Assembly (NCBI RefSeq): GCF_002209555.1
Contig: NZ_NJIF01000002.1
Coordinates: forward strand, 868,001-932,000
Direction of reading: 5' to 3'
DNA: 64,000 nt
DNA from: Achromobacter insolitus
Lineage (GTDB): Bacteria > Pseudomonadota > Gammaproteobacteria > Burkholderiales > Burkholderiaceae_B
Below are positions 49,751-59,759 of the stretch, one piece after another (the stretch's first letter is position 1; every line of letters starts with the position of its first letter). A program made the translations under genes and the position numbers. The notes under the pieces were generated by a model. That model was given only the letters and a program-made list of their open reading frames with translations. It was not told where the DNA came from and searched no databases.

Positions 49751-52450
49751 ATGGCCACACCGTTGAAGACCCTGATTGGAAAGCTCAACCAGACCTGCCG
49801 CCAGGCGGCCGAGCGCGCTGCCAGCCTGTGCATGGCCCAGGGACACTATGAGGTGGACCTGGAGCACCTGTTCCTGGCCTTGCTGGAGAAACCCGCCAGC
49901 GACTTCAGCATCGTCGTGCGCCGCAGCGGCATCGAGGCGTCGGTGCTGGAAGCGGACCTGAATGCCGAGATCCGCGGTTTCAAGAACGGCAACACGCGCA
50001 CGCCAGTGTTCTCGCCGCATCTGCCGCGGCTCTTCGAGCATGCATGGCTGATCGCTTCGCTGGATACCCAGACCACGCGCATTCGCTCCGGCCATCTGTT
50101 GCTGGCGCTGCTGACCGAGCCCGACCTGGCGCAGCTGGCGCGCCGCGGTTCGCGCCTGTTCGAATCCTTCAGGTTGGACGAGCTGAAGCACGACTTCGCC
50201 GCATTGACGGCGGGTTCCGAAGAGGCGGGCCAGTCGGTGGCGCTGGGCGACGGCCCGGCGAGCGGTGCCGCGCAGGACGGCGCGGCCCCTGCTGCCGGCC
50301 TGTCCAAGACGCCTGCGCTGGACCAATACACCGCCAACCTGACCGAGCGCGCGCGCGAAGGCAAGATCGACCCGGTGATCGGACGTGATGCCGAAATCCG
50401 CCAGATGATCGACATCCTGACTCGCCGCCGCCAGAACAACCCCATCCTGACCGGCGAGGCCGGCGTGGGCAAGACGGCAGTCGTCGAGGGCCTGGCGCTG
50501 CGCATCGTGGCGGGCGACGTGCCTCCGGCGCTGGCCAATGTGGCGCTGCGGGTGCTGGATATGGGCTTGCTGCAGGCCGGCGCCAGCGTCAAGGGAGAAT
50601 TCGAGAACCGCCTGAAGAACGTGATCGACGAGGTCAAGCAAAGTCCCACGCCCATCATCCTGTTCATCGACGAGGCCCACACCATGATCGGCGCGGGCGG
50701 ACAGGCAGGCCAGAACGACGCGGCCAATCTGCTCAAGCCGGCGCTGGCGCGTGGCGAGTTGCGCACCATCGCCGCCACCACCTGGAGCGAATACAAGAAG
50801 TATTTCGAGAAGGACGCCGCGCTGGCGCGCCGCTTTCAGGTCGTGAAGGTCGAAGAACCAAGCGAAGAGCTGGCCGCGAGCATGCTGCGCGGCATGGCGC
50901 CACTGATGGAGCAGCACTTCGGCGTGCGCGTCCTGGACGAGGCCATCGTGGCCGCGGCGCGCTTGTCGCACCGCTATATCACCGGCCGCCAGTTGCCGGA
51001 CAAGGCCGTCAGCGTGCTGGATACGGCATGCGCGCGCGTGGCTCTGGGCCGCAGCGCCACGCCGGCACTGATCGACGACGCCCGCCATCGCCTGGCGCGC
51101 CTGGAGACTGAGCACGCGGCGCTGCGCCGTGAGGCCGCGGCGGGCGTGGCGCAATCGGCGCGCCTGCGCGAACTGGACCAGGAAATGGAATCAACGCGCA
51201 CCGCGCTTGCGCAAGCGGAGGCGCGACTGACGCAGGAAAGCGAACTGGTCAGGCAGATCCACGCGCTGCGCGAAGAATTGGAAGCGGCCGGCGGCAACGG
51301 CGCGACGGAACCCACCGGCAAGCGCCGTTCAGGGAAGGTGGCCGAACCCGCCGCCACGCCCGGGCAGACGCAACTGGCGGAATTGCAGCAGCAGTTGCGC
51401 GCCTTGCAGGGCGAAGCGCCGCTGGTGCCCGCCTTCGTGGATGCCCAGGTCATCGCCGAGATCGTATCGGCCTGGACCGGAATCCCGCTGGGCCGCATGG
51501 TCAATGACGAAATCCGCACGGTGCTCGAATTGCAGCCTTTGCTGGCCGAGCGCGTCATCGGACAGGACCATGCGCTGCATGCCATCGCGCAGCGTGTGCG
51601 CACCGCGCGCGCCGGCCTTGAAGATCCGAACAAGCCCAAGGGCGTGTTTCTGTTCGTCGGCCCTTCGGGCGTAGGCAAGACCGAAACCGCGCTGGCCGTG
51701 GCGGACGTGTTGTATGGCGGGGAGCGCAAGCTGGTCACGATCAACATGAGCGAGTACCAGGAGGCCCACAGCGTATCGGGCCTGAAGGGCTCGCCGCCGG
51801 GCTACGTGGGCTACGGCGAGGGCGGCGTGCTGACAGAGGCTGTGCGGCGCCAGCCCTACAGCGTGGTGCTGCTGGACGAAATAGAAAAGGCGCATCCGGA
51901 CGTGCTGGAGCTGTTCTTCCAGGTGTTCGACAAGGGTGTGATGGATGACGCCGAGGGCCGCGAGATCGACTTCCGCAACACGCTCATCATCCTGACCTCG
52001 AACGTCGGCTCGTCGGCCATCATGCAGGCCTGCCTGAACAAGAGCGCGGAGGAACGGCCGGCTCCCGAGGCGTTGCAGGAAATGCTGGCGCCGCAGCTAT
52101 ACAAAGCCTTCAAGCCTGCCTTCCTGGGCCGCATGAAGACTGTCGCCTACTATCCGGTGGACGATGACGCGCTTGCCCGCATCATCGAGCTGAAGCTCGG
52201 GCGTATTGCCCAGCGGGTGCAAGCCAATCATCGCGCGGCGTTCGAGTGGGACGAGGCATTGGTGGAGGCGGTGCTGGCGCGCTGCACCGAAGTGGATACC
52301 GGCGCGCGCAACGTGGACCACATTCTCAACGGCACACTGTTGCCGCAGATTGCGGAGCAGGTGCTAGGCCGCATGGCGCAAGGAGAGGCCATCGCCCGCA
52401 TACGCGTAACCGCCGGCAAGAACGGCGACTTCCGCTATCGCCTTGCCTGA
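49751..52450 (+). CDS. tssH: TssH (ClpV), sheath-recycling AAA+ ATPase
   Basis: ClpV dismantles contracted sheaths for reuse. The 899-residue protein has the N-terminal Clp_N repeats (TLIGKLNQTCRQAAERAASLC, HYEVDLEHLFLALL), the first AAA+ module with GEAGVGKTAVVEG near residue 235 and IILFIDEAHTMIGAGG, a middle coiled-coil region (TRTALAQAEARLTQE) with an Arg/Lys-rich insertion GKRRSGK, and the second AAA+ module with GPSGVGKTETALA near residue 635 and VLLDEIEKAHPDV. It ends the tssB-H operon and is followed 15 bases later by a vgrG gene. Confidence 0.96.
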   Translation: MATPLKTLIGKLNQTCRQAAERAASLCMAQGHYEVDLEHLFLALLEKPASDFSIVVRRSGIEASVLEADLNAEIRGFKNGNTRTPVFSPHLPRLFEHAWLIASLDTQTTRIRSGHLLLALLTEPDLAQLARRGSRLFESFRLDELKHDFAALTAGSEEAGQSVALGDGPASGAAQDGAAPAAGLSKTPALDQYTANLTERAREGKIDPVIGRDAEIRQMIDILTRRRQNNPILTGEAGVGKTAVVEGLALRIVAGDVPPALANVALRVLDMGLLQAGASVKGEFENRLKNVIDEVKQSPTPIILFIDEAHTMIGAGGQAGQNDAANLLKPALARGELRTIAATTWSEYKKYFEKDAALARRFQVVKVEEPSEELAASMLRGMAPLMEQHFGVRVLDEAIVAAARLSHRYITGRQLPDKAVSVLDTACARVALGRSATPALIDDARHRLARLETEHAALRREAAAGVAQSARLRELDQEMESTRTALAQAEARLTQESELVRQIHALREELEAAGGNGATEPTGKRRSGKVAEPAATPGQTQLAELQQQLRALQGEAPLVPAFVDAQVIAEIVSAWTGIPLGRMVNDEIRTVLELQPLLAERVIGQDHALHAIAQRVRTARAGLEDPNKPKGVFLFVGPSGVGKTETALAVADVLYGGERKLVTINMSEYQEAHSVSGLKGSPPGYVGYGEGGVLTEAVRRQPYSVVLLDEIEKAHPDVLELFFQVFDKGVMDDAEGREIDFRNTLIILTSNVGSSAIMQACLNKSAEERPAPEALQEMLAPQLYKAFKPAFLGRMKTVAYYPVDDDALARIIELKLGRIAQRVQANHRAAFEWDEALVEAVLARCTEVDTGARNVDHILNGTLLPQIAEQVLGRMAQGEAIARIRVTAGKNGDFRYRLA

Positions 52451-52464
52451 CGCCGGAGCCTGAG

Positions 52465-55167
52465 ATGCCCTTGGATAACGCCGGCCTTTCCCGAATGTCG
52501 ATCGCGTCCGTCGACCAGGCCAACCGTCTGCTGAACTTGCGCACGCCGCTGGGCGCCAACCGGCTGGTTGCGGAAACGCTGACCGCCACGGAAACGTTGT
52601 CGGAAGGCGCGTTCCGGCTTGAACTGACGGCCTTGTCCGACGATGCCGGCATTCCCTTGGCGGAATTGCTGGGCAAGCCTGCGACGTTGCGCATGCAGAC
52701 CGCATTGGGCCGCGAGCAGCCGCGTATTTGGAACGGCTATGTCACCGCGGCCGAGTTTCGCGGCGCGAATGGCGGCCTGGCGCGCTACGGCCTGACGCTG
52801 GAGCCCTGGCTGGCTTTCCTGCGCGCCCGGCACGACAGCTTTGCCTATCAGGACAAGACCGTCTTCGAGATCGTCGACAGCGTCTTCGGCGACTACAAGG
52901 GCCAGGGAGGACTTGTGCCGCAGTGGCGCTGGGCGGTGAAGGATCGCGCTTCCTATCCCAAGCGCAGCCTGACCGTGCAGTACCGGGAGACCGATCAGGA
53001 CTTCGTCGAGCGCCTGCTGGCTGAAGAAGGATTGTTCTACTGGGTGGAGCATGAGGCCGGTGACGGCGACGGCAGCCACACGTTGATCATCGCCGATCAT
53101 AACGACGCCTTCGCGCCGGGCCCGCAGGCCAGCGTGCGCTTTGCGCGCGCCGACGTCACGGAGACCGAAGACAGCATCCAGCTTTGGAGCCGCCGTGCCC
53201 GCTGGCAGACCAACGCGGTGCGCATGGCGAGCTGGGATTACCGCAGCGCCCAGGCCAGACCCGTGGCGGCGCAGGTCGATGGCGGCGGCGCCAAGGGCGC
53301 GATGGATCTGGTCGTCAACGACTATCCCGGCCAGTACGCCTACGAGGACAGCGCGCAGGGCGAGCGTCTGGCGCACATTGCGCTGGCCGCGCTGCGCGTG
53401 AACCAGGATAGTTGCGAGGGTGCGGGCACCGTGCGCACATTGGCGCCGGGCCAGCGCTTTGAACTGACCGGGCATTACCAGCAGGGCGGGGGCGCCTATG
53501 TGGCGATCGCCGTGCGGCACGAGGCCCGCAACAATTTCGACGAGGACCTGGGGCGCGCCGTCCGCGAGACGCTGGGCGAGGGCGGAATGGAGGCGTCCCA
53601 GGCCGATTTCTACCGCAACACCTTTACCTGCATAGGCATCGATACGGAATTCCGCAAGGCCACACGCGACGGGCATGGCGAACGCCTGCATCCGCGGCCC
53701 ACCGTGTACGGCGCGCAGACGGCGCTGGTGGTGGGCGCCGAGGCGCCGGTGCACACCGACCGTGACCACCGCGTCAAGGTGCAGTTCCATTGGCAACGCG
53801 GCAAGGCATCCAGCAGCCGCCTGGAGCATCCTTCGGGCGACGAGAACGCGCCCGCCAAGGACGAGTTGGGCACCTGGGTGCGAGTGGCGGAGCCGGTGGC
53901 GGGCGGCGACTGGGGCGGCAACTTCGTGCCGCGCGTCGGGCAAGAGGTGCTGGTCGAGTTCCTGCACGGCGACATCGACCGGCCCGTGGTGGTCGGCGCG
54001 CTCTACAACGGTGAAGGTGCCGAGGACGCGTCGCACAATCTGGTGCAGGCCGGCGGCGCCAATGCCACCGGCAACGCGCCTGCCTGGTTCGCGGGGGGGG
54101 CCGACGGCCACGCGCACAATGTGGTGATGTCCGGCTTCAAGACGCAGGCACTGGGCAGCAGCGCGGAGGGCACGGGAGGCTACAACCAGCTGGTGCATGA
54201 CGACACGCCCGGCCAGTCCCGTCTGACCGCGTCTACCACCCAGGCGGAGAGCCGCCTCCATCTGGGCCACATCAAGCAGCAGCGAGACAACGAAAGACTG
54301 CAGGACCTGGGCCACGGCGCCGAGCTGTCGACCCGGGAGGCCGTGGCGCTGCGGGCAGGCGCCGGGCTGCTGATCAGCGCGGACTTGCGCAGGGATGCCG
54401 AGGGCGCGCTGCTGGACAGCTCGGAAGCGGCCAAGCAGATTGCGCGGGCGGCGCGTTCAGCGGAGGAACTGGCCCAGGCGGCAACGCGCCAGAAGGCGGT
54501 GCTGGAAGGCGATCCGCAAACGTTGCCGGCGCCGGACGCCCTGAAGCACGTCCTGGAGGTGATCGACGCGAAGCAGGACGCGCCCAAGGGCGAGCCCGTT
54601 GCCGCCTATAGCGAACCACAGTTGCAGGTGAGCGCGCCCAGCGGCATCGGCCAGTACACCCCGGCGGACGCCTTCCTGGCAGCCGGCGCGACGCTGTCGC
54701 AGGTGGCGCCGGACGTCAACTGGGTCAGCAGCGCCAACCTGGCGGTGGGGGTAGTCGGCGGCGCGGTGTTATTCACGCTAGGCCGCAAGGCGCCGGGCGA
54801 CAGCCCGGTGCAAGGCCAGGGACTGCTGCTGCACGCGGCCGGCGGCAAGCTGCGTTTGCAGAGCCAGGACGCCAAGATGACGCTGTCCGCCGAAAAGGCG
54901 GTGACTTTCGCTTCGGCGCAGGCTGCCGTGAACGTGCAGGCCGCCAAGCGCGTTTTGGCGACCGCCGGCGGCGCCTATTTGCGGGTGGAAGGTGGCGGGA
55001 TTCAGCTGCACGCGCCGGGGAAGGTGGAGTTGAAGGCGGGTGTGCATAACTGGGCGGGGCCGCAAAGCGCGCCCTTGCAACTGGGGCTGCCGGAGGGTGA
55101 CTTCGAAGGATGCCAGCTGAGAATGCAGAGCGCCGCGGCTTCAGGTGCGGCAGCGGTTGAACTGTAG
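52465..55167 (+). CDS. vgrG: VgrG (TssI) spike protein, module C
   Basis: A VgrG of 900 residues. The gp27-like part starts SIASVDQANRLLNLRTPLGAN and has VQYRETDQDFVERLLAEEG near 180. The OB-fold core GTWVRVAEPVAGGDWGG and FVPRVGQEVLVEFLHGDIDR follows around 470-510, then a DUF2345-type region and a last segment GGGIQLHAPGKVELKAG. The tail is short and has no toxin domain. The ATG at 52465 has GGAG nine bases upstream; an upstream open frame into tssH is not used. A run of eight G residues occurs inside the gene at 54093-54100. It is followed by a DUF4123 gene after 15 bases. Confidence 0.94.
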   Translation: MPLDNAGLSRMSIASVDQANRLLNLRTPLGANRLVAETLTATETLSEGAFRLELTALSDDAGIPLAELLGKPATLRMQTALGREQPRIWNGYVTAAEFRGANGGLARYGLTLEPWLAFLRARHDSFAYQDKTVFEIVDSVFGDYKGQGGLVPQWRWAVKDRASYPKRSLTVQYRETDQDFVERLLAEEGLFYWVEHEAGDGDGSHTLIIADHNDAFAPGPQASVRFARADVTETEDSIQLWSRRARWQTNAVRMASWDYRSAQARPVAAQVDGGGAKGAMDLVVNDYPGQYAYEDSAQGERLAHIALAALRVNQDSCEGAGTVRTLAPGQRFELTGHYQQGGGAYVAIAVRHEARNNFDEDLGRAVRETLGEGGMEASQADFYRNTFTCIGIDTEFRKATRDGHGERLHPRPTVYGAQTALVVGAEAPVHTDRDHRVKVQFHWQRGKASSSRLEHPSGDENAPAKDELGTWVRVAEPVAGGDWGGNFVPRVGQEVLVEFLHGDIDRPVVVGALYNGEGAEDASHNLVQAGGANATGNAPAWFAGGADGHAHNVVMSGFKTQALGSSAEGTGGYNQLVHDDTPGQSRLTASTTQAESRLHLGHIKQQRDNERLQDLGHGAELSTREAVALRAGAGLLISADLRRDAEGALLDSSEAAKQIARAARSAEELAQAATRQKAVLEGDPQTLPAPDALKHVLEVIDAKQDAPKGEPVAAYSEPQLQVSAPSGIGQYTPADAFLAAGATLSQVAPDVNWVSSANLAVGVVGGAVLFTLGRKAPGDSPVQGQGLLLHAAGGKLRLQSQDAKMTLSAEKAVTFASAQAAVNVQAAKRVLATAGGAYLRVEGGGIQLHAPGKVELKAGVHNWAGPQSAPLQLGLPEGDFEGCQLRMQSAAASGAAAVEL
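54093..54100 (+). repeat. G8 homopolymer within vgrG of module C
   Basis: Eight consecutive G residues encode the Gly-Gly of WFAGGADG. The frame is intact here. Tracts of this length in coding DNA are prone to slippage and can act as on/off switches; whether this one varies cannot be seen from one sequence. Confidence 0.8.
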
Positions 55168-55182
55168 CCAGGGCGGACAGAT

Positions 55183-56154
55183 ATGGGGCCATTCACATCG
55201 GACATTCAACTGGGAGAGGCGCTGCAACGGCTTGCGGTATCCCATGGGGAGTCGCGTTGCTGGTTGCTGCTAGACCCTCTGTTGCGGCCGCCTGAGGAAG
55301 ATTCCGAATGGCGGGGCCTGGCCGATGAACTCGATGCGCGGACCACTTCGGTCCGGCTTGCGCATCGGAATGTCGATTCCAAGGCTTGGCCTCGGCTCGT
55401 CTCGCTGGATCTGGCGCGCGCCTGCGACGCCGATATCAGCCGGGTGGCGGCCGGCATGGCGATCCGGGATTGGACGCCGGAATCCCTGCGGCTAGGCCTG
55501 GGGCGCCGCATCGGCGGCTGGCTATTTGGCGCAACGGATGCCGCGGCCTTGGCGCACCACCTGGGCCGGGCCATGCTGCAATCGCGGCCGGATGGAGGCC
55601 GCTCCCTGTTGCGCCTGCAGGATCCCGCCGTCCTGGATCTGGTCTGGAATCTGGCAACGCCTGGGCAGCGCCAGGCGTTGCTGGGTCCGTTGGACCGATG
55701 GGTGACCGTCGACCGCTGGACGCGCCTGGCAATCTGTGGGGGCGGGACGGAACAGGCAGGCGGCGCTCGGACCGTCGGCACGCTTCAGTTCGACTCGGAC
55801 CAATGGAAGCGCATCGAGTCCTCTGCCGCCATCAACCGCGCGTGGCGCGCGGTGGCGGGACAGGCCGCCGCCATTTCAGATGAAACCTTGACGCAGACCG
55901 CGGCATGCGTGCGGCGCGGGGCTGCCAGGGGATTGCTGGATCCGCGCGACTGGGAGGCCATGGCCATTCGGGCGCTGACGGTGCACCCCGCATTCGACCA
56001 ACATCCCAGGCTGGCCGCGCTACTGGACGCCCGCGCGCCGGATGTCGGCTTTGCCAGGCTCGTCATGGATTTGACCGAAGCGGACTGGACGGCGATTGCC
56101 CGCGATTGCCGGCAGTCGCGCCCGGCGCATCACCAAGTTAGGGAAGAAGAATGA
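55183..56154 (+). CDS. DUF4123 T6SS effector chaperone, module C
   Basis: A 323-residue DUF4123 protein, the loading factor between this VgrG and the adjacent VasX-like effector. The N-terminal SRCWLLLDPLLRPP and HRNVDSKAWPRLVSLDLAR, the central RIGGWLFGATDAAALAHHLGR, and the helical C-terminus match the family. It differs enough from the module A chaperone to suggest a distinct client. Its stop overlaps the effector start (ATGA). Confidence 0.87.
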   Translation: MGPFTSDIQLGEALQRLAVSHGESRCWLLLDPLLRPPEEDSEWRGLADELDARTTSVRLAHRNVDSKAWPRLVSLDLARACDADISRVAAGMAIRDWTPESLRLGLGRRIGGWLFGATDAAALAHHLGRAMLQSRPDGGRSLLRLQDPAVLDLVWNLATPGQRQALLGPLDRWVTVDRWTRLAICGGGTEQAGGARTVGTLQFDSDQWKRIESSAAINRAWRAVAGQAAAISDETLTQTAACVRRGAARGLLDPRDWEAMAIRALTVHPAFDQHPRLAALLDARAPDVGFARLVMDLTEADWTAIARDCRQSRPAHHQVREEE

Positions 56155-59006
56155 GTACGGCTTGCAATGTGTGCAAGGCAGGCGGCCTGCCGATACTGCC
56201 GACGCGTTACGCCGTGGTGCCCGCGGGGTTTCCGGCGCATGCGCTGGACGGCGTAAGCGGCGAACGCGTGAAGGATGTGCCGCTGGACAGCGAACAGTAC
56301 AAGTACGTGACCCGTACGCTGCGCATGGGCTTTCTCTACCTGTTCTACGAGAAAGGCCCGCAGGGCGCTAACTACTGGGAAGTCTATTCCGTGACGGCCG
56401 ACGGCATGCTCTGGCGTTGCGACGACGTGGACAGCGCCCGGCTGCAGCCGGCGATGAAATGCGCGAACCAGGGGCACAATGGGTTGCGCATGCATTACAT
56501 CGTCATAGAGAAGCCGGAGCAATGCGGCAAGGTGTGGCTGGCCTATAGCGAACACAAATGGAGCGCGCAGACCCGCGCGCGCTACGAAAAGCAGGAGCAC
56601 CGTGCAACGCGGATGCAGGCGATCGAGCCCGCCGTCTGGGCGCAGGGCCGCTGCGAGGCCAAGAACCATCAATCCATTCTGGCCGTCGAATCAAATTTCA
56701 AGAAGATCCTGGAATACGGAGACCACCAGTTCAGCGGCCTGACGGGCGAGCCGCCCTGGCTTCCCTACACGGGACTCGATCGCCAGCGCAAGTTGAGCAA
56801 TGTCGACGGGTCTTTCGACGAAGCGACGCTGAAAGAGCAATTCACGAAGACGCCCTGGTATCCGCGCAACCGGCCGCTCGGCGGCCTTGTGGATAAAACG
56901 CTTGAGCTGTTGCTGGCGCAAATGCTCGATAAATGCGGCGATCCCACGATGGGCGTGAGCTATTGGCCTATGAGTTTGGCGCTGTGGGACGCCATCGGAA
57001 TCGCCGACGAGCTCAACGGATACTGCAATGACGCGCTGGGTGCGATGGCGCGGTATGGCGAGGAACGCGCGCTACAGATTACCGCGGCCAGCAACATCGA
57101 AGGCGCCAAGGCGGCGCTGGAGAACAAGGCCGACGAGGCCGCAAGGCGCACCGCCGAGGCCGTGCAACTGGGGCAGCGCGGCGGCAACCGGCACTATGAG
57201 GTGATGCGCCGCAACCAGGTCATCAATCAGCATGTGCCGGACATGAAGGGCAAGCAGGCATTCGCCGGGCTGGAGAACGAGCGGTCCAATGGCGTGATAA
57301 CGGACGCCGAATACCGCAGCCGCCGTCGCGTGCTGCTGGACCAGTACGTCCCGGAGGCGAACAGAGCGCAGGCGGAGGCGGATTTCAACGCCTATGACGC
57401 GGAGATCATTCAGGCGGACGAGACTCGCGCACGGAATCTGGAGAATTATCGGAAGGACCAGGTCGCGCATGCCTGGGATCGCTACAACGACAATGTCGAT
57501 TGGGACAAGCTGAATCGCTTCAAGAGCAACTACGAGAAGTTCCAGGAGATGGCGACTACGCTGGCGAATACCAGGACGGTGGAACTCATCAAATGGCTGG
57601 AATGGGGCCTTCTGTTCGATACGCTGGAAGACTACAGCGAGGAAGTCGAGGATGACGGCCACGAGTTCATTGAAGTGGTCGGCGACCTGATCGAAGGCAT
57701 CGGATCCAGCGCGGCGGGAGCCCAGTATCTCAAAACCTTGGTGGAAGAACGCCGTGATGCAGGGGACAGGAAGTCCCTGTTCTGGCGCGCAATCGCCGCA
57801 AACCAGAAGCAACTGAAGCCCGCGGTGACCAATGCCCTCGATGAAGCCGTGAAGGGCAAGGAAACGCCATTGCCTACGGGTCTCGGTGTCGTCGAACGGG
57901 TGCTCAGCAACCTGAAAACCTTCTCGGGGTATTACAAGAGGGCGGTGTCCCTGGTTGGTGAAAGCAAGGTGGAAAAGCTGGGGCCATTGCCGCGCGCTTT
58001 GAAAAATGCCGGCATCGACAAGCTGATGATGACGGTGGGCGATACGGCTTTCCGCTGGTTGCAGCTGAACCGCGTAAGCGATTTCGTGGGTGAGAAGATC
58101 GTCCAGAATCTCTTTCTGTTGTCCACGGGCATCAGCGACGCCGACGCCTTGGCGCTGGTGAGAGAACAGGCCCGGTCCGAAGGCGTGGCGCGTCAGGTCG
58201 CGCTGCAGCGATTGCGGACTGCGCGCACTTTCCTGGAGGCCAACGAGGCCATCGCCAAGGAACCCAGCCACAAAGTGCTGCGGGACATGTGGGGCAAGAT
58301 GCGGCCGGCTACCGGGCGCAACGGGGCTACCACCATGCGCATTACGGTGGTGGTGGGATTGATTGAAGTTTGGAACTTCAAGAAGCTCATTTCGGCGACC
58401 GACAAGACGGCTACGACTTATGCAAAGCTGGTCGCGTCCACGGCCACCTTGAGCGCCGCCGTGATTGATATCGCCATCGTGCCGTATCAATTGGCGGGAA
58501 AAAAGGCATACGGATTCCAGAAATGGAAATTGGTCGGGGGAATGTTGGGTGCCGGCGCGAGCTTTATCGGCGCATCCATAGATTTCAACGAAGCCATGGA
58601 GCGCAGGGAAAAGAAGCAGTACACACTGATGGTGCTGGTCGGCATCAAGTCGGCCATAGGCTTTGTCGCAGGCGGGGCCGCGGTGATCACGGCAATATCG
58701 ACTTCTGCCTCGTTGCTGAAGATCGTGGGACGGCGCGCAGGTATGAATGTGATGGTGGTGGCTGTGGATGTCGTTGCGTCGCGGATGGCGGTAGCCTCAT
58801 TCGCTCGTGTGCTTGGTATCCTGGTGGGCTGGGAGATCGCGATAGTGTTGGTGGGTATTCAGCTGCTGGTCTGGTACTTCACGCCGAATGCACTGGAAGA
58901 GTGGTGTGAAACCAGCGCGTTTGGCCGTCGTACTTTCGGCAAACCTCAGGACGAACCGAAGAAGCAGGAGGAAGGCTTCGTCGCTGCTCTTGCTGACGTG
59001 ACGTGA
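56151..59006 (+). CDS. VasX/BTH_I2691-like pore-forming T6SS effector
   Basis: A 951-residue effector. The N-terminal domain has CNVCKAGGLPILPTRYAVVPAG at the very start, the motif of the VasX N-terminal region, and continues with RTLRMGFLYLFYE and YWEVYSVTADGMLWR. A long central coiled-coil region (about 300-460) precedes an amphipathic stretch. The C-terminal quarter carries four to five hydrophobic segments, such as LVGGMLGAGASFIGASI, VGIKSAIGFVAGGAAVITAI and VLGILVGWEIAIVLVGIQLLVWYF, as in membrane-disrupting colicin-like T6SS toxins. It is coupled by ATGA to its DUF4123 chaperone and followed by membrane immunity candidates. Confidence 0.87.
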   Translation: MSTACNVCKAGGLPILPTRYAVVPAGFPAHALDGVSGERVKDVPLDSEQYKYVTRTLRMGFLYLFYEKGPQGANYWEVYSVTADGMLWRCDDVDSARLQPAMKCANQGHNGLRMHYIVIEKPEQCGKVWLAYSEHKWSAQTRARYEKQEHRATRMQAIEPAVWAQGRCEAKNHQSILAVESNFKKILEYGDHQFSGLTGEPPWLPYTGLDRQRKLSNVDGSFDEATLKEQFTKTPWYPRNRPLGGLVDKTLELLLAQMLDKCGDPTMGVSYWPMSLALWDAIGIADELNGYCNDALGAMARYGEERALQITAASNIEGAKAALENKADEAARRTAEAVQLGQRGGNRHYEVMRRNQVINQHVPDMKGKQAFAGLENERSNGVITDAEYRSRRRVLLDQYVPEANRAQAEADFNAYDAEIIQADETRARNLENYRKDQVAHAWDRYNDNVDWDKLNRFKSNYEKFQEMATTLANTRTVELIKWLEWGLLFDTLEDYSEEVEDDGHEFIEVVGDLIEGIGSSAAGAQYLKTLVEERRDAGDRKSLFWRAIAANQKQLKPAVTNALDEAVKGKETPLPTGLGVVERVLSNLKTFSGYYKRAVSLVGESKVEKLGPLPRALKNAGIDKLMMTVGDTAFRWLQLNRVSDFVGEKIVQNLFLLSTGISDADALALVREQARSEGVARQVALQRLRTARTFLEANEAIAKEPSHKVLRDMWGKMRPATGRNGATTMRITVVVGLIEVWNFKKLISATDKTATTYAKLVASTATLSAAVIDIAIVPYQLAGKKAYGFQKWKLVGGMLGAGASFIGASIDFNEAMERREKKQYTLMVLVGIKSAIGFVAGGAAVITAISTSASLLKIVGRRAGMNVMVVAVDVVASRMAVASFARVLGILVGWEIAIVLVGIQLLVWYFTPNALEEWCETSAFGRRTFGKPQDEPKKQEEGFVAALADVT

Positions 59007-59024
59007 TTTGATGTGAGGAATGGA

Positions 59025-59759
59025 ATGACCAATGAGCTCAATGGAAATGTCCGGAAGATCGCCGGAAAGATCACGGAGCTGAAGAAGTCCCGTCGTAATC
59101 GGGACTTTGTCCTGAGCCAGATTGGCGGTGATGTCGGAGCGTCCGCGGTATCTGCCGCGCTGGCAGGCATGGGCGGGGCGGGTATCGCGATTGCCTCGAT
59201 CGATAGTTCGGAGAGCGCCGACTTCGTGGAGTTTTCACTGAACGGCGAACCTGTTCAGGGTTGGTTCTGGCGTTTCCCCTTTCAAGAAGGAGACGACGTG
59301 GAACTGGTCGCCGAACGTGGCGAGCGCGCCTGGAGCGCCTATGGCGTCAGGCGCGAATCGGACTCCTTGGTGGCGGTGTATCCCCACTGCTTTGAAGGGC
59401 GCAGATCCCACTATCTGTCCACGTTCCGGTTCTGGGGCATCATCGTCGCGGTGATTTTTGGATTCATGATGTGCCTGGATGCGGTGTTTGCCTTGTTCAA
59501 AGGCAAGTTCAGCATCGCGGGCCAGCTCGAGGCCTATGGCATTTATGCCATGTACCTGTTGCCGGCCTTGCTCGTCGTGTTCGGCTTCCTGGCCTGGCGG
59601 GCGGGGCGCAAGACGGAAGGCTTCGCGCATGTCGCGGAAATGATCTTCAAGGGATTCGGTTGGAGCAATCCCGCTGGGATCAATCTGCGTGCAATATCGA
59701 AAGCGAAGCGTCGGCAGGGTGATGGCAAGGACTATGGTCTGCGCTATTTCAGGTACTGA
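59025..59759 (+). CDS. membrane protein, putative immunity to the VasX-like effector (copy 1)
   Basis: A 244-residue protein of a T6SS-linked family often labelled 'putative type VI secretion system effector' but placed here like an immunity gene. Family marks are RRNRDFVLSQIGGDVG, ADFVEFSLNGEPVQGWFWRFPF, VAVYPHCFEGRRSHY, and a C-terminal GFGWSNPAGINL ending LRYFRY. There are two membrane helices, FWGIIVAVIFGFMMCLDAVF and IYAMYLLPALLVVFGFLAW. The ATG at 59025 has GAGG eight bases upstream and is preferred to a GTG four codons earlier. The stop overlaps the next ATG (TGATG). Confidence 0.78.
   Translation: MTNELNGNVRKIAGKITELKKSRRNRDFVLSQIGGDVGASAVSAALAGMGGAGIAIASIDSSESADFVEFSLNGEPVQGWFWRFPFQEGDDVELVAERGERAWSAYGVRRESDSLVAVYPHCFEGRRSHYLSTFRFWGIIVAVIFGFMMCLDAVFALFKGKFSIAGQLEAYGIYAMYLLPALLVVFGFLAWRAGRKTEGFAHVAEMIFKGFGWSNPAGINLRAISKAKRRQGDGKDYGLRYFRY

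Noticed and set aside
48815..51154. A 779-codon open frame on the minus strand
   Set aside because: It is antisense to tssG and tssH, both clear family members; its composition (Gln/Arg/His rich) is that of a shadow frame.
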